Assembly: GCA_027068075.1 (NCBI GenBank)
Contig: JAMOUJ010000005.1
Location: 707,370 to 771,369, forward strand
DNA length: 64,000 nucleotides
From: Candidatus Aminicenantota bacterium
GTDB taxonomy: Bacteria; Acidobacteriota; Aminicenantia; S016-38
Direction of reading: 5' to 3'
Part shown: positions 1 through 11,122 of the stretch, piece after piece
Position numbering within the stretch: position 1 is the first letter of the stretch
Layout of the letters: each line of letters begins with the position of its first letter
Program-made: the position numbers and the translations under genes
Notes under the pieces: generated by a model
What the model saw: only the letters and a program-made list of their open reading frames with translations
The model's database searches: none
Told to the model about the DNA's origin: nothing

Positions 1-551
1 TTTAAACCCAGGGCCTCGGCGGCGGACATCATCCTGCGGTGTTGTTCTTCCACGGTGGGTTTTCCCTGGCCGTCGGCGGCGGATAGGGTGGTGAAGGCGG
101 AAACTATCTCCACCCCATCCTCCCACGGAAAACGGGGTTTGTCCCAGGGAAATCCCAGCCTCCCCAGGCCGGTGTCTATTTTAAGGTGGGCCCTTACGGG
201 TTTCCCGCGCCTCCTCCCCGCTGAGGCCAGCAGTTTCGCCTGTTTTTCGGAAAAGAGGGCTGGTTCCAGGTCGTATTTTAACAGGGCCTCTTCCTCCCCG
301 GGGTAAAAACCTCCCAGGACGGCAATGGGTTTTTTTATCCCCGCTTTCCGCAGTTCCACGGCCTCCGATACGGTGGCCACCCCGAAGTAGTCCACCAGGT
401 CCTGGCTTGCCTCCGCCACCCTGGGGGCTCCGTGACCGTAGGCCTGGGCCTTTATTATCCCCATGAGAAGGGGAGCCCTGGATATTTTCCTCAGATTCCT
501 CAGATTTTCCCTGAGGTTCCCCAGGTTTATGTGGGCCAGGGTGGGTCTCAT
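1..551 (-). CDS. alr: Alanine racemase, N-terminal part (cut by window edge)
   Basis: Converts L-alanine to D-alanine for peptidoglycan, using PLP. The frame is open from an ATG at 551 to the window edge (183 codons). The PLP-lysine segment reads IIKAQAYGHG with Lys34, against the usual VVKANAYGHG, and HLKIDTGLGRLGF matches the conserved KxDTGMxRxG block. The THFATAD-type motif that follows is replaced by TTLSAAD, so the usual pocket histidine appears to be threonine. The start overlaps the dnaB stop by one base (TAATG), which implies translational coupling. The C-terminal half lies outside the window, so intactness is unknown. Confidence 0.9.
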   Translation of the reverse strand, partial: MRPTLAHINLGNLRENLRNLRKISRAPLLMGIIKAQAYGHGAPRVAEASQDLVDYFGVATVSEAVELRKAGIKKPIAVLGGFYPGEEEALLKYDLEPALFSEKQAKLLASAGRRRGKPVRAHLKIDTGLGRLGFPWDKPRFPWEDGVEIVSAFTTLSAADGQGKPTVEEQHRRMMSAAEALGL

Positions 552-1963
552 TATTCCGTCCTTCTTCTCCTTCTAAACCGGCTTTCCCTTACCCTTTCCA
601 TGTATTCCCGGTATCTTACCTGGGCTTCCACCTCCAGGTCTACGAATTCCGTGAATTTTTTATCAAAGAAAACCAGGACCGTTATCCCCTGGGGTCCGCT
701 CCTCTGTTTGGCCACGATAATCTCCGCCACACCCTTGTTGGCCGCGGTGGGTTCCTCGTCGTAGTAGTCGTCCCGGTAAAGAAGGAGGACGGTGTCGGCG
801 TCCTGCTCCAGGGTGCCGCTTTCCCTCAGATCCGATAGCCTGGGCCTGGGCAGGGCGTGGCGCCGCTCGGGTTCTCTGTTGAGCTGACTCAGGGCTATGA
901 CGGGGACATCCAGGTTCTTGGCCAGTTCCTTGAGGCTGGAGGAGATAACGCTGACCTCCGCCACCCGGTTGTCCCTGGCCCAGGGGACCCTCATCAACTG
1001 GAGGTAATCCACCACTATAAGGCCCACATTCCGCTCCTTCTTTATTTTCCTGGCCCTGGCCATGAGTTCCGCGGTGGTGAGGCCCGGGGTGGTGTCCACA
1101 TAAATGGGGAGTTTCGCCAGTTTTTCCTGGGCCCTTATAAGTTTATCCATGTCTTCCCTGTTTATGTTCCCGCTTCTTATGTCTTCCATGGCAACCCCGG
1201 ATTTTATGGAAAGGAGCCTCATTCCCAGTTGGAGCCTTGACATCTCCAGGGAGAAAAAGGCCACGGCCACGGGTTCGGGGTCCTTTTCCCGGGATCGGGT
1301 GGCGGCGTTCAGGGCGATGGTGAGGCCCAGGGCGGTTTTTCCCATGCCGGGCCTTCCAGCGATGATTATGAGTTCCCCCTTGTGGAATCCGGTGGTCACC
1401 CTGTCCAGGTCGCTGAGGCCGGACCTCACCCCGGTGACGAGTCCGGTGTCCTGACGGGCGGCTTCGGCGAACTCCAGGGCTTCGTCCCCGGCTTCCTCAA
1501 TGTGGAAGAAGCCCCGGGGGATGTCCCCTGTAATGGAGAGGAGTTTCTCCTCCAGTTCGCTCACCGCCAGGTCGGCACTTTCAAGGTCTGTGCCTATTTT
1601 TTTCTTTATTTTTTCTATTTCTTCTATGATCCGGCGCTTTTTGTAGTCCTCCAGCACCACCTCAATGTACGGGGTGAGGTCCTGCTGAGGGGCCACGCCG
1701 TCCACCAGGGAGGCTATGTATTGGGCTCCACCCACCTTGGAAAGGAGTCCCTTTCTTTTGAGGGCTTCCGTTAGAATTATCAGGTCAAATTCCCCTCGCC
1801 TGGAGAGGTCCTCCATTTCCTTGAGAATTAACCGGTGGGCCTCCAGGTAAAAATGGTCCTGACTGAGGACGGATAAAACCCTATCCAGGTTGGAATTGTC
1901 CAGCAGGATGGCCCCCAGAAGGGCCCTTTCCGCTTCCGGACTGTAGGGGAGGTTTATTGTCAC
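551..1963 (-). CDS. dnaB: Replicative DNA helicase DnaB
   Basis: Hexameric 5'-3' helicase that unwinds DNA at the replication fork. The 470-aa length is normal. The N-terminal domain begins SPEAERALLGAILLD, typical of DnaB. The RecA-like domain carries Walker A GRPGMGKT near residue 205, Walker B LIVVDYLQLM, and the DnaB-specific LSDLRESGTLEQDAD block. No intein is present. The C-terminus ends in a basic RFRRRRR tail. The start is GTG, one base after the rplI stop. The order rpsF-rpsR-rplI-dnaB is widespread in bacteria, and the gene sits in a tight minus-strand run ending in alr. Confidence 0.97.
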   Translation of the reverse strand: MTINLPYSPEAERALLGAILLDNSNLDRVLSVLSQDHFYLEAHRLILKEMEDLSRRGEFDLIILTEALKRKGLLSKVGGAQYIASLVDGVAPQQDLTPYIEVVLEDYKKRRIIEEIEKIKKKIGTDLESADLAVSELEEKLLSITGDIPRGFFHIEEAGDEALEFAEAARQDTGLVTGVRSGLSDLDRVTTGFHKGELIIIAGRPGMGKTALGLTIALNAATRSREKDPEPVAVAFFSLEMSRLQLGMRLLSIKSGVAMEDIRSGNINREDMDKLIRAQEKLAKLPIYVDTTPGLTTAELMARARKIKKERNVGLIVVDYLQLMRVPWARDNRVAEVSVISSSLKELAKNLDVPVIALSQLNREPERRHALPRPRLSDLRESGTLEQDADTVLLLYRDDYYDEEPTAANKGVAEIIVAKQRSGPQGITVLVFFDKKFTEFVDLEVEAQVRYREYMERVRESRFRRRRRTE

Positions 1964-1964
1964 A

Positions 1965-2435
1965 TCAACTTTCCCCTTTTTCTTCCTGCTCTTCTTCCTT
2001 CTTCACCACCACCCTGACCCGGGCCTTGACATCGTGGTGGACCCTCACTTCAAAATAGTGGACTCCCAGTCTCTTTATGGGTTCCTCCAGCATGATGTCC
2101 TTCTTGTCCACTTCAAATCCCTTTTCCCGCAGGGCTTCTGCCAGGTCCTGGGTGGTAACAGAACCGTAAAGGACATCGTTTTCACCGGCTTTTTTGTAAA
2201 TCTCCAGTTCCAACTGGGAAAGTTTTTCCGCCAGTTCCTGGGCCGTTCTGGCCTCCTTTTCCCTCTGGCGGAGAAGACGCCTCTTTTCCTCTTCAATCAT
2301 CCGGAGGTTTCCCCGGGTTACCGGAAGGGCCAGGCCCCGGGGAATCAGGTAGTTTCTGGCGTATCCGTCCTTTACGGTAACTATATCCCCCTTCCTTCCC
2401 AGCCTTTCCACATCTTCCTTGAGGATGACCTTCAT
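1965..2435 (-). CDS. rplI: 50S ribosomal protein L9
   Basis: Large-subunit protein that binds 23S rRNA through its N-terminal domain. The N-terminus MKVILKEDVERLGRKGDIVTVKDGYARNYLIPRGLA is the classic L9 signature. It is followed by the long connecting helix rich in Glu/Arg/Lys, and a C-terminal domain with GSVTTQDLAEALREKGFEVDKK. At 156 aa it is slightly longer than the usual ~148, because of a Glu/Lys-rich tail. It lies 10 bp after rpsR and one base before dnaB. Confidence 0.97.
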   Translation of the reverse strand: MKVILKEDVERLGRKGDIVTVKDGYARNYLIPRGLALPVTRGNLRMIEEEKRRLLRQREKEARTAQELAEKLSQLELEIYKKAGENDVLYGSVTTQDLAEALREKGFEVDKKDIMLEEPIKRLGVHYFEVRVHHDVKARVRVVVKKEEEQEEKGES

Positions 2436-2445
2436 CTTTCCCTCC

Positions 2446-2691
2446 TTATCTTACGGTAAAGGGCAGCAGGGCCAGGATTCTTGCCCTTTTTATGGCCCTG
2501 GTGAGAAGTCTCTGATGGTAGTGGCATGTTCCGGTTACCCTTCTGGGAAGGATTTTTCCGGTCTCGGTGATGTACCTGGAGAGAACCTCTGGGTTTTTAT
2601 AGTCAATGTAGGCTACCTTCTCGGCGCAAAACCGGCAGTATTTCTTCCTGGAGGAAAACCTTCTTCCCTGGGATGACCTCTGGTCCCTCAT
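2446..2691 (-). CDS. rpsR: 30S ribosomal protein S18
   Basis: Small-subunit protein that pairs with S6. It is 81 aa with the typical [24 protein letters not shown] core and the C-terminal [14 protein letters not shown] helix. It retains a CRFC pair near residues 20-23, so this is the cysteine-containing (C+) form expected to bind zinc. The start codon overlaps the rpsF stop (ATGA). The common ssb gene between rpsF and rpsR is absent. Confidence 0.96.
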   Translation of the reverse strand: MRDQRSSQGRRFSSRKKYCRFCAEKVAYIDYKNPEVLSRYITETGKILPRRVTGTCHYHQRLLTRAIKRARILALLPFTVR

Positions 2692-3083
2692 TCTTCACCT
2701 CCTTCTTCCTGGGCCTTCTCCTTTTCTTCCAGTTTGGCCCTCTTTTTTCTCCATTTTTCTTCCAGTTTTCTGGCCTTCTTCAGTTCCTTGTCCAGGCGAA
2801 CCGTGAGAAACCTTATGACCCGTTCGTCGTTCCTCATACGCCTTTCCAGTTCCGCCACCGTTCCGGTTCCGCCTTCGGTCTTGTAGCGGAGAATCACATA
2901 GAAGCCTTCGGTGAACTTCTGAATTTCGTAGGCCAGTTTTCTCTTTCCCATCACCTCCAACTCCACTTCCTTTCCCCCGTTTTTTTCCACTATCTCCCGG
3001 TAGCGGTCCATGACCGCCTGGGTTTCTTCCTCGGAAAGGTTGGGAGCGATGATGAAGACGGTTTCATACTCCCTTAATTCCAT
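2688..3083 (-). CDS. rpsF: 30S ribosomal protein S6
   Basis: Small-subunit protein that binds 16S rRNA with S18. The N-terminus [63 protein letters not shown] is a standard S6 fold, followed by the conserved [20 protein letters not shown] block. The 131-aa protein ends in an extended Lys/Glu-rich tail of about 30 residues. The start lies inside the 3' end of pth (10-bp overlap). Confidence 0.96.
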   Translation of the reverse strand: MELREYETVFIIAPNLSEEETQAVMDRYREIVEKNGGKEVELEVMGKRKLAYEIQKFTEGFYVILRYKTEGGTGTVAELERRMRNDERVIRFLTVRLDKELKKARKLEEKWRKKRAKLEEKEKAQEEGGEE

Positions 3084-3682
3084 GTTTCACCTCCTTGTGG
3101 TTTTTTAGCCCCTTTCTCCTGGAAGGAGCAAGGAGTAAGGCCATTTATTTCGTTCATGGCCCTTTCCCATCCTTTTTCCATTAGAACATCCATGGCGGTG
3201 CTCGTCCTCTCCAGGGCGCAGAGAAGCGGTTCCCTTTCCTCTTCCCCGAACTCCTGAAGGACGAAGTCCGCCAGTTTGGCCGGTTTGAAGCCTATGTTTA
3301 TTCCGATCCTGATTCTGCCGAAGACCGAAGTTCCCATGGCTTCCATCACCGACTCCAGGCCCCGGTGGCCACCGGTTCCTCCCCCCAGTTTGAGTTTGAC
3401 GCTTCCCAGGGGCAAGTCTATGTCGTCGTGGATGACCACCAGTTTTTCCCTGTCTTCCCCCCAGAGGGAGAAGGCCTGTTTTACGGCCTTTCCGCTGAGG
3501 TTCATGTATGTTACGGGCTTTACGAGCACGAAATCATCACCCTGAGCGTAAACGAAGGAGTCCCTTCCCAACCACCGCAGGCCTTTCTTCCGGGCGTATT
3601 CCTCCACCGCCATCCATCCGGCGTTGTGCCTGGTGAAGCGGTATTGTCTCCCTGGATTTCCAAGGCCCACGAAAATCCACAC
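3074..3682 (-). CDS. pth: Peptidyl-tRNA hydrolase
   Basis: Releases peptides from peptidyl-tRNA that has dropped off the ribosome. The N-terminus MWIFVGLGNPGRQYRFTRHNAGWMAVE contains the invariant VGLGNPG and the catalytic His of TRHNxG. VIHDDIDLPLGSVKLKLGGGTGGHRGLESV is the second signature. Length 202 aa is normal. The gene lies between rplY and rpsF with overlaps on both sides. The neighbourhood ispE/prs/rplY/pth is the same as in many Proteobacteria. Confidence 0.97.
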   Translation of the reverse strand: MWIFVGLGNPGRQYRFTRHNAGWMAVEEYARKKGLRWLGRDSFVYAQGDDFVLVKPVTYMNLSGKAVKQAFSLWGEDREKLVVIHDDIDLPLGSVKLKLGGGTGGHRGLESVMEAMGTSVFGRIRIGINIGFKPAKLADFVLQEFGEEEREPLLCALERTSTAMDVLMEKGWERAMNEINGLTPCSFQEKGAKKPQGGETWN

Positions 3683-4371
3683 TACTTCTCCTCGGCCTCC
3701 TTCTTTTCCTCTTCTTTGCCTTCGCCTTCTCCTTCTTCCCCTTCCTTCTTCTTGCCTATAACCTCCGGTTCTTCACCTTCCTCTTCAACTTCTGCCGCCG
3801 CCAGTTCCTCTTCCATCCTTTCCGCTGCCACCAGGGCTATCACGGTTTCCGGATCTTCCAGGATCTCCACGCCCTCCGGCGGGGTTATGTCCTTGACCTT
3901 TATGAAATAGCCCACTTCCAGTCCGGAGATGTCCACCTCTATGGCTTCTGGAATGGCATGAGGTAAGGCCTTTATGTCCAGTTCCCTGGTTTCAAATTCC
4001 AGGACTCCGCCCTTCTTGACGCCCACCGGTTCGCCCACCAGTTTAACGGCCACGGTGACTTCCACGGGCTGGTCCATTCTGATGGCCTGAAAATCTATGT
4101 GAAGAGGCTCGTAGGTTACGGGGTGAAACTGTATCTCCTTCAATATGGCGTTGTGCTTTTTCCCGTCCACATCCAGTTCCAGAATCATACCCTTGATGTC
4201 GCTTCTGTAGACCTTAGTGGTGAACTCCTTGTGCTCCACATAGAGAAGTTTGCTCTCCTTGAGCCCCTTTCCGTATAGAACTGCTGGTATAAGGCCCCGG
4301 GCTCTGGCCTTCTTCGCTTTTTCCTTGCCCTTTTCCTTTCTGGGTAGGGCCTTAATTGGCAATTTTTCCAT
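3682..4371 (-). CDS. rplY: 50S ribosomal protein L25 (Ctc form)
   Basis: Binds 5S rRNA. At 229 aa it is the long two-domain Ctc form: the N-terminal L25 domain runs to about residue 95 (ARGLIPAVLYGKG; FHPVTYEPLHIDFQAI), then the TL5/CTC beta domain (residues 100-190). The last ~40 residues are low-complexity Glu/Lys/Gly. The start follows a GGAGG-like site. The stop overlaps the pth start, and the gene lies 10 bp downstream of prs. Confidence 0.95.
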   Translation of the reverse strand: MEKLPIKALPRKEKGKEKAKKARARGLIPAVLYGKGLKESKLLYVEHKEFTTKVYRSDIKGMILELDVDGKKHNAILKEIQFHPVTYEPLHIDFQAIRMDQPVEVTVAVKLVGEPVGVKKGGVLEFETRELDIKALPHAIPEAIEVDISGLEVGYFIKVKDITPPEGVEILEDPETVIALVAAERMEEELAAAEVEEEGEEPEVIGKKKEGEEGEGEGKEEEKKEAEEK

Positions 4372-4381
4372 TTTTCCCTCC

Positions 4382-5314
4382 TCAACGGAAAAGTTCGCTT
4401 ATTGACCTTTCCTGATGAACTCTTATGATGGCTTCCCCGATCAGGGGAGCTATGTCCAGAACTTCTATTTTACCACATTCCTGGGCTTCCCTGGAGAGTT
4501 GAATGGTGTTGGTAACCACCAGTTTTTTTATGGGGGAATTTTTTATCCTTTCCACCGCCGGAGGGGACAGGACGGGATGGGTGATGGCGGCGTAAACCTC
4601 CGAGGCTCCGGCCCTGAGGATGGCCTCGGCGGCCTTTACCAGGGTTCCAGCGGTGTCCACTATGTCGTCAATTATAATGGCCCTTTTCCTCTCCACATCT
4701 CCCACCACCTGGATTATTTCCGCCTCGTTGGCCCTCTTTCTCCTTTTGAAGAGTATGGCAAAGGGGGCGGAGAGCCTCTTGGCCATTTCCATGGCCCTCT
4801 GGGCTCCCCCGGCGTCCGGCGAAATAACCATTATGTCCTTGTGGTTTTTAAAGTAATCTACGAAAAGGGGCAGGGCGGTGAGGTGGTCCACCGGTATGTA
4901 GAAGAACCCCTGAATCTGGCCGGCGTGAAGGTCCACGGTGATGATTCGGGAGGCCCCCATTTTTTCCATGAGGTCCGCCACCACCCTGGCGGATATGGGG
5001 ACCCTGGGTTTGTCCTTTCTGTCCTGGCGGGCGTATCCGAAATACGGGATTACCAGGTTTATTCGTCTGGCCGAGGCCCTGCGCAGCGCATCGGTGGCCA
5101 ACAGGGTTTCCATTATGTGGAAGTTGGCGTCCCTGGATGTGGACTGGATGAAGAAAACATCCTTTCCCCGGACATTCTCCCGGATCTGAACATAAATTTC
5201 ACCGTCCTTAAACCTGGTAAGTTCCACCTCTCCCAGGTTTATACCCAGGTTTTCCACCACCTTCCTGGCCAGGGGAAGGTTGGAACTTCCGGAAAAGACC
5301 ACGAGGTTTTCCAT
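4382..5314 (-). CDS. prs: Ribose-phosphate pyrophosphokinase
   Basis: Makes PRPP from ribose-5-phosphate and ATP for nucleotide, His and Trp synthesis. The start at 5314 gives MENLVVFSGSSNLPLA, the normal N-terminus; an upstream in-frame ATG would run into tRNA-Gln. VDLHAGQIQGFF (Mg/ATP site) and the PRPP loop IIDDIVDTAGTL are intact; 310 aa is typical. No Shine-Dalgarno is visible: only nine A-rich bases separate the start from the mature 3' end of tRNA-Gln, so tRNA processing would leave a 9-nt leader. Confidence 0.96.
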   Translation of the reverse strand: MENLVVFSGSSNLPLARKVVENLGINLGEVELTRFKDGEIYVQIRENVRGKDVFFIQSTSRDANFHIMETLLATDALRRASARRINLVIPYFGYARQDRKDKPRVPISARVVADLMEKMGASRIITVDLHAGQIQGFFYIPVDHLTALPLFVDYFKNHKDIMVISPDAGGAQRAMEMAKRLSAPFAILFKRRKRANEAEIIQVVGDVERKRAIIIDDIVDTAGTLVKAAEAILRAGASEVYAAITHPVLSPPAVERIKNSPIKKLVVTNTIQLSREAQECGKIEVLDIAPLIGEAIIRVHQERSISELFR

Positions 5315-5323
5315 GTTTTTTTG

Positions 5324-5399
5324 TGGCTGGGGAGGGAGGACTCGAACCTCCAAATGGCGGATCCAAAGTCCGCTGCCTTGCCTGTTTGGCTACTCCCCA
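5324..5399 (-). tRNA. tRNA-Gln (anticodon UUG)
   Basis: A 76-nt cloverleaf folds fully: acceptor TGGGGAG pairs with CTCCCCA, D stem GCC/GGC, anticodon stem GCGGA/TCCGC around loop CTTTGGA (anticodon TTG), variable CATTT, T stem GGAGG/CCTCC with TTCGAGT loop. CCA is encoded. The gene lies between ispE and prs, a position for tRNA-Gln known from several Proteobacteria. The ispE stop codon falls inside its 5' end. Confidence 0.96.
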
Positions 5400-6184
5400 A
5401 TTAAAGTGGATTGATATTCTACAAAGGGGACGAAGTTAACCACCCACTTCCTCCCGGAGGAAATTTTACCATAAAAAGACCTGGCTTCGGATACTTCAGC
5501 GAAGGTTTTGAAAAAACATGACCCGCTCCCGCTCAATTCCATTCCCCATTCCCGAAACTTGTGGAGTTCAGGGTGGAGGGAGAGCAGGGCTGGGAGAAGG
5601 TGGTTGGAGTAGGGGGTAAAGTCAAAGCCTTTTTCTCTCAATTTGTCGTATTCTTCGTAAATTTTCGCAGTGGAAACTTCCAGGCCGGGGTCCACCACCA
5701 CCGCTACCCCGGGAAGGTCCTTCAAGGGCTGGAGTTTTTCTCCTATGCCCTCCACCTTTACCCTACCCCCCAGGAGAAAAAAGGGAACATCGGCCCCCAG
5801 TTCCACCGCCATGGAAAGGAGGACTTCCATGGTCAGGTCCGGGGCGAAGAGTTTTCCGAGGGCAAGAAGCGTGGCCGCCGCGTCTGAACTTCCACCTCCC
5901 AGGCCCCTCCCCGGGGGAATCCTCTTGTGGAGGTGGATCTTCACCGGTTCCGCCCCGATTTTTTCCCTGAAGAGGCGGAAGGCCCTGGCCACCAGGTTTT
6001 CTTCCCCGCAGGGCACCGGTTCTCCGCTACAGGCCAGGATAAACCGGGGGCTCCTTTCAACGGTGAGTTCGTCCCTCAGGTCCACCGTTTGAAGTTCCGA
6101 TTCTACGAGGTGGTACCCGTCGCTTCTTTTTCCCCTTATCCGAAGATAAAGGTTTATTTTTGCCGCCGGACTAACCTTGAGCAT
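5390..6184 (-). CDS. ispE: 4-diphosphocytidyl-2-C-methyl-D-erythritol kinase
   Basis: GHMP-family kinase of the MEP isoprenoid pathway. MLKVSPAAKINLYLRI at 6184 is the family N-terminus and has a GAGG-type site upstream; longer frames upstream belong to the neighbouring gene. The ATP loop GRGLGGGSSDAAATL and the C-terminal MELSGSGSCFF motif are intact; 264 aa is slightly short of the usual 280-290. The start lies inside the 3' end of the lipoprotein gene. The last codons and TAG stop lie inside tRNA-Gln, so RNase P cleavage at 5399 would remove the stop from the message. Confidence 0.95.
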   Translation of the reverse strand: MLKVSPAAKINLYLRIRGKRSDGYHLVESELQTVDLRDELTVERSPRFILACSGEPVPCGEENLVARAFRLFREKIGAEPVKIHLHKRIPPGRGLGGGSSDAAATLLALGKLFAPDLTMEVLLSMAVELGADVPFFLLGGRVKVEGIGEKLQPLKDLPGVAVVVDPGLEVSTAKIYEEYDKLREKGFDFTPYSNHLLPALLSLHPELHKFREWGMELSGSGSCFFKTFAEVSEARSFYGKISSGRKWVVNFVPFVEYQSTLIGE

Positions 6185-6675
6185 ATTCTGAAGAACCTCA
6201 CTTTTTTGTAGGGTGGTTTTTCGGGCCTCATCGCCCCTCTCCTTACCTTCATAAGGCGAACCGTCCATTGACGAAAGAGGAAGAGGACGGGCCATCCCCG
6301 GGGGGATTTCCTTATCACCCCCCTCCCCTTCCATATTTCCTCCATTTCCTCCAGGCGAGGAAGGGCGGGGAACCTGTCTTTAACCTTTTCCCAGGGACCC
6401 TCCCACCGTTCCTTCCTCCTGTGGTCGTAAATTTTAACTGTGGAGGACCCCATTATAAAGGAACAGCCTCCGGCCTCCACCCGGAGAAATTCTCCTGGGA
6501 GGAAGTGAAATTTTCCCTTGAAGGTTCCCTGGGGGGAGGAAGCGGAAAACCATCCGGAGAATCCCCGGGGGGTTTGATGGGGAGTGCAGGAGGAGAGGAA
6601 GAGAAGGAGAATTAAAGCCGGAACCCGTAGTCCCGGGGACCTTCGCCTTCCCCCTTTTTTTTCGCCCGCCTCCAT
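6154..6675 (-). CDS. Putative outer-membrane lipoprotein in the lolB position
   Basis: Unrecognised 173-aa protein. The start at 6675 is chosen because it has GGAGG eight bases upstream and gives a basic N-terminus, a hydrophobic stretch and lipobox LSSC around residues 22-25, hence a predicted lipoprotein. The mature part has alternating beta-like segments (GTFKGKFHFLPGEFLRVEA; SFIMGSSTVKIYDHRRKERW), reminiscent of LolB/LolA-type barrels, with a basic C-terminus. The gene lies directly upstream of ispE-tRNA-Gln-prs, where lolB lies in Proteobacteria. A LolB-like role is inference from position and shape; no diagnostic LolB motif was identified. Confidence 0.6.
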   Translation of the reverse strand: MEAGEKKGGRRRSPGLRVPALILLLFLSSCTPHQTPRGFSGWFSASSPQGTFKGKFHFLPGEFLRVEAGGCSFIMGSSTVKIYDHRRKERWEGPWEKVKDRFPALPRLEEMEEIWKGRGVIRKSPRGWPVLFLFRQWTVRLMKVRRGAMRPEKPPYKKVRFFRICSRLVRRQK

Positions 6676-6779
6676 CTCCTGGTCCTCCAGCATCCGAAAC
6701 CCAACCGGGAAGGGAATAGGGCCACCAGCAGAAGGATGACCAGAGCCAGAAGGACCAGAAGAATGTCCCATGGGCTCAT
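6612..6779 (-). CDS. Small single-pass membrane protein (55 aa)
   Basis: The ATG at 6779 overlaps the stop of the upstream redox gene (ATGA), which is typical of coupled genes here. The product begins MSPWDILLVLLALVILLLVALFP, one hydrophobic segment (residues 5-22), followed by a strongly basic tail (WRTRRWRRAKKK), so the N-terminus is predicted to be outside. It ends at a TAA at 6612-6614 and overlaps the first 64 bases of the lipoprotein gene in another frame. Function is unknown; its short length makes it uncertain. Confidence 0.45.
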   Translation of the reverse strand: MSPWDILLVLLALVILLLVALFPSRLGFGCWRTRRWRRAKKKGEGEGPRDYGFRL

Positions 6780-7417
6780 TTAAGAATTCGCAGAACCTGT
6801 TTTACGAAGTGGGGTTCGGGAAGGGCCCCTTCAAACTCCACTTCGTCGTTGACCACTATTTTGGGCACTGCGTAGACTTCGTATTTTTGGGCCAGTTCGG
6901 GGAACTCCTGGGCTTCCACCATCTCCCCGCGGATGTTTTCGTTTTCAATGGCGAATTTGTGGGCCATCCTCACCGCCGTGGGACAGTAGGGGCAGGACGG
7001 GGTGACGAAGACCTGTATCCTCACGGGGATGTTTATCTTGGCCAGTTCCTTTCTTGTCCTCTCCGCCAGGCCGGAATCCCCCTTGGAGACATCAATTATG
7101 TCCCCCAACACCGCCGAAAATTCGTAACCTGCGGGGATTCCGAAGAACCTTATCCCGTAGTCCTTGCTTCCTTCTATGACCAGGGCCGGGACCTTGTCTA
7201 TTCCGTAGGCCTGGGCCTTGTCCTTTTCCTGGTCCACATCTATTATGTCCAGGGACAGTTTATCGCTTAACTGAGCCACTTCGTCCATCAGCATGGCGGT
7301 TTCCTGACAATAGGTGCAGTTGGCGTCGCTTTTGAAGACTATTAGTTTTACGGGCTGCTCCATCTCCTGGAGCATCTTGGTGATTTCCTGTTTATCCTGG
7401 TCGCTTAAAAAGCCCAT
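6776..7417 (-). CDS. Protein disulfide oxidoreductase, two glutaredoxin-like domains
   Basis: A 213-aa protein of two tandem thioredoxin-fold units. The first has CTYC near residues 34-37, the second CPYC near 139-142 (TPSCPYCPTAV), and each has a cis-proline segment (KVPALVI; AVPKIVV). This is the PDO architecture known mainly from hyperthermophilic archaea and bacteria such as Pyrococcus and Aquifex, where it forms and reshuffles cytoplasmic disulfides. It has its own promoter and a strong site (AAAAGGAGGGAAAT) before the ATG, and it heads the run to ispE. Confidence 0.9.
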   Translation of the reverse strand: MGFLSDQDKQEITKMLQEMEQPVKLIVFKSDANCTYCQETAMLMDEVAQLSDKLSLDIIDVDQEKDKAQAYGIDKVPALVIEGSKDYGIRFFGIPAGYEFSAVLGDIIDVSKGDSGLAERTRKELAKINIPVRIQVFVTPSCPYCPTAVRMAHKFAIENENIRGEMVEAQEFPELAQKYEVYAVPKIVVNDEVEFEGALPEPHFVKQVLRILK

Positions 7418-7440
7418 ATTTCCCTCCTTTTGTTTCTATT

Positions 7441-7469
7441 GCTTTAAAAAATACTACCAAATTTGTCAA
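7441..7469 (-). promoter_or_regulatory. Sigma-70-type promoter of the disulfide oxidoreductase operon
   Basis: On the minus strand, TTGACA (7469-7464), a 17-bp spacer, then TAAAGC (7446-7441). Expected transcription start is about 7434, leaving a ~17-nt leader with AGGAGG before the ATG at 7417. Confidence 0.6.
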
Positions 7470-7471
7470 GA

Positions 7472-11122
<3,651 letters not shown>

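Noticed and set aside
5315..5353. N-terminal extension of prs
   Set aside because: It would be translated from inside tRNA-Gln; the conserved Prs N-terminus starts at ATG 5314.
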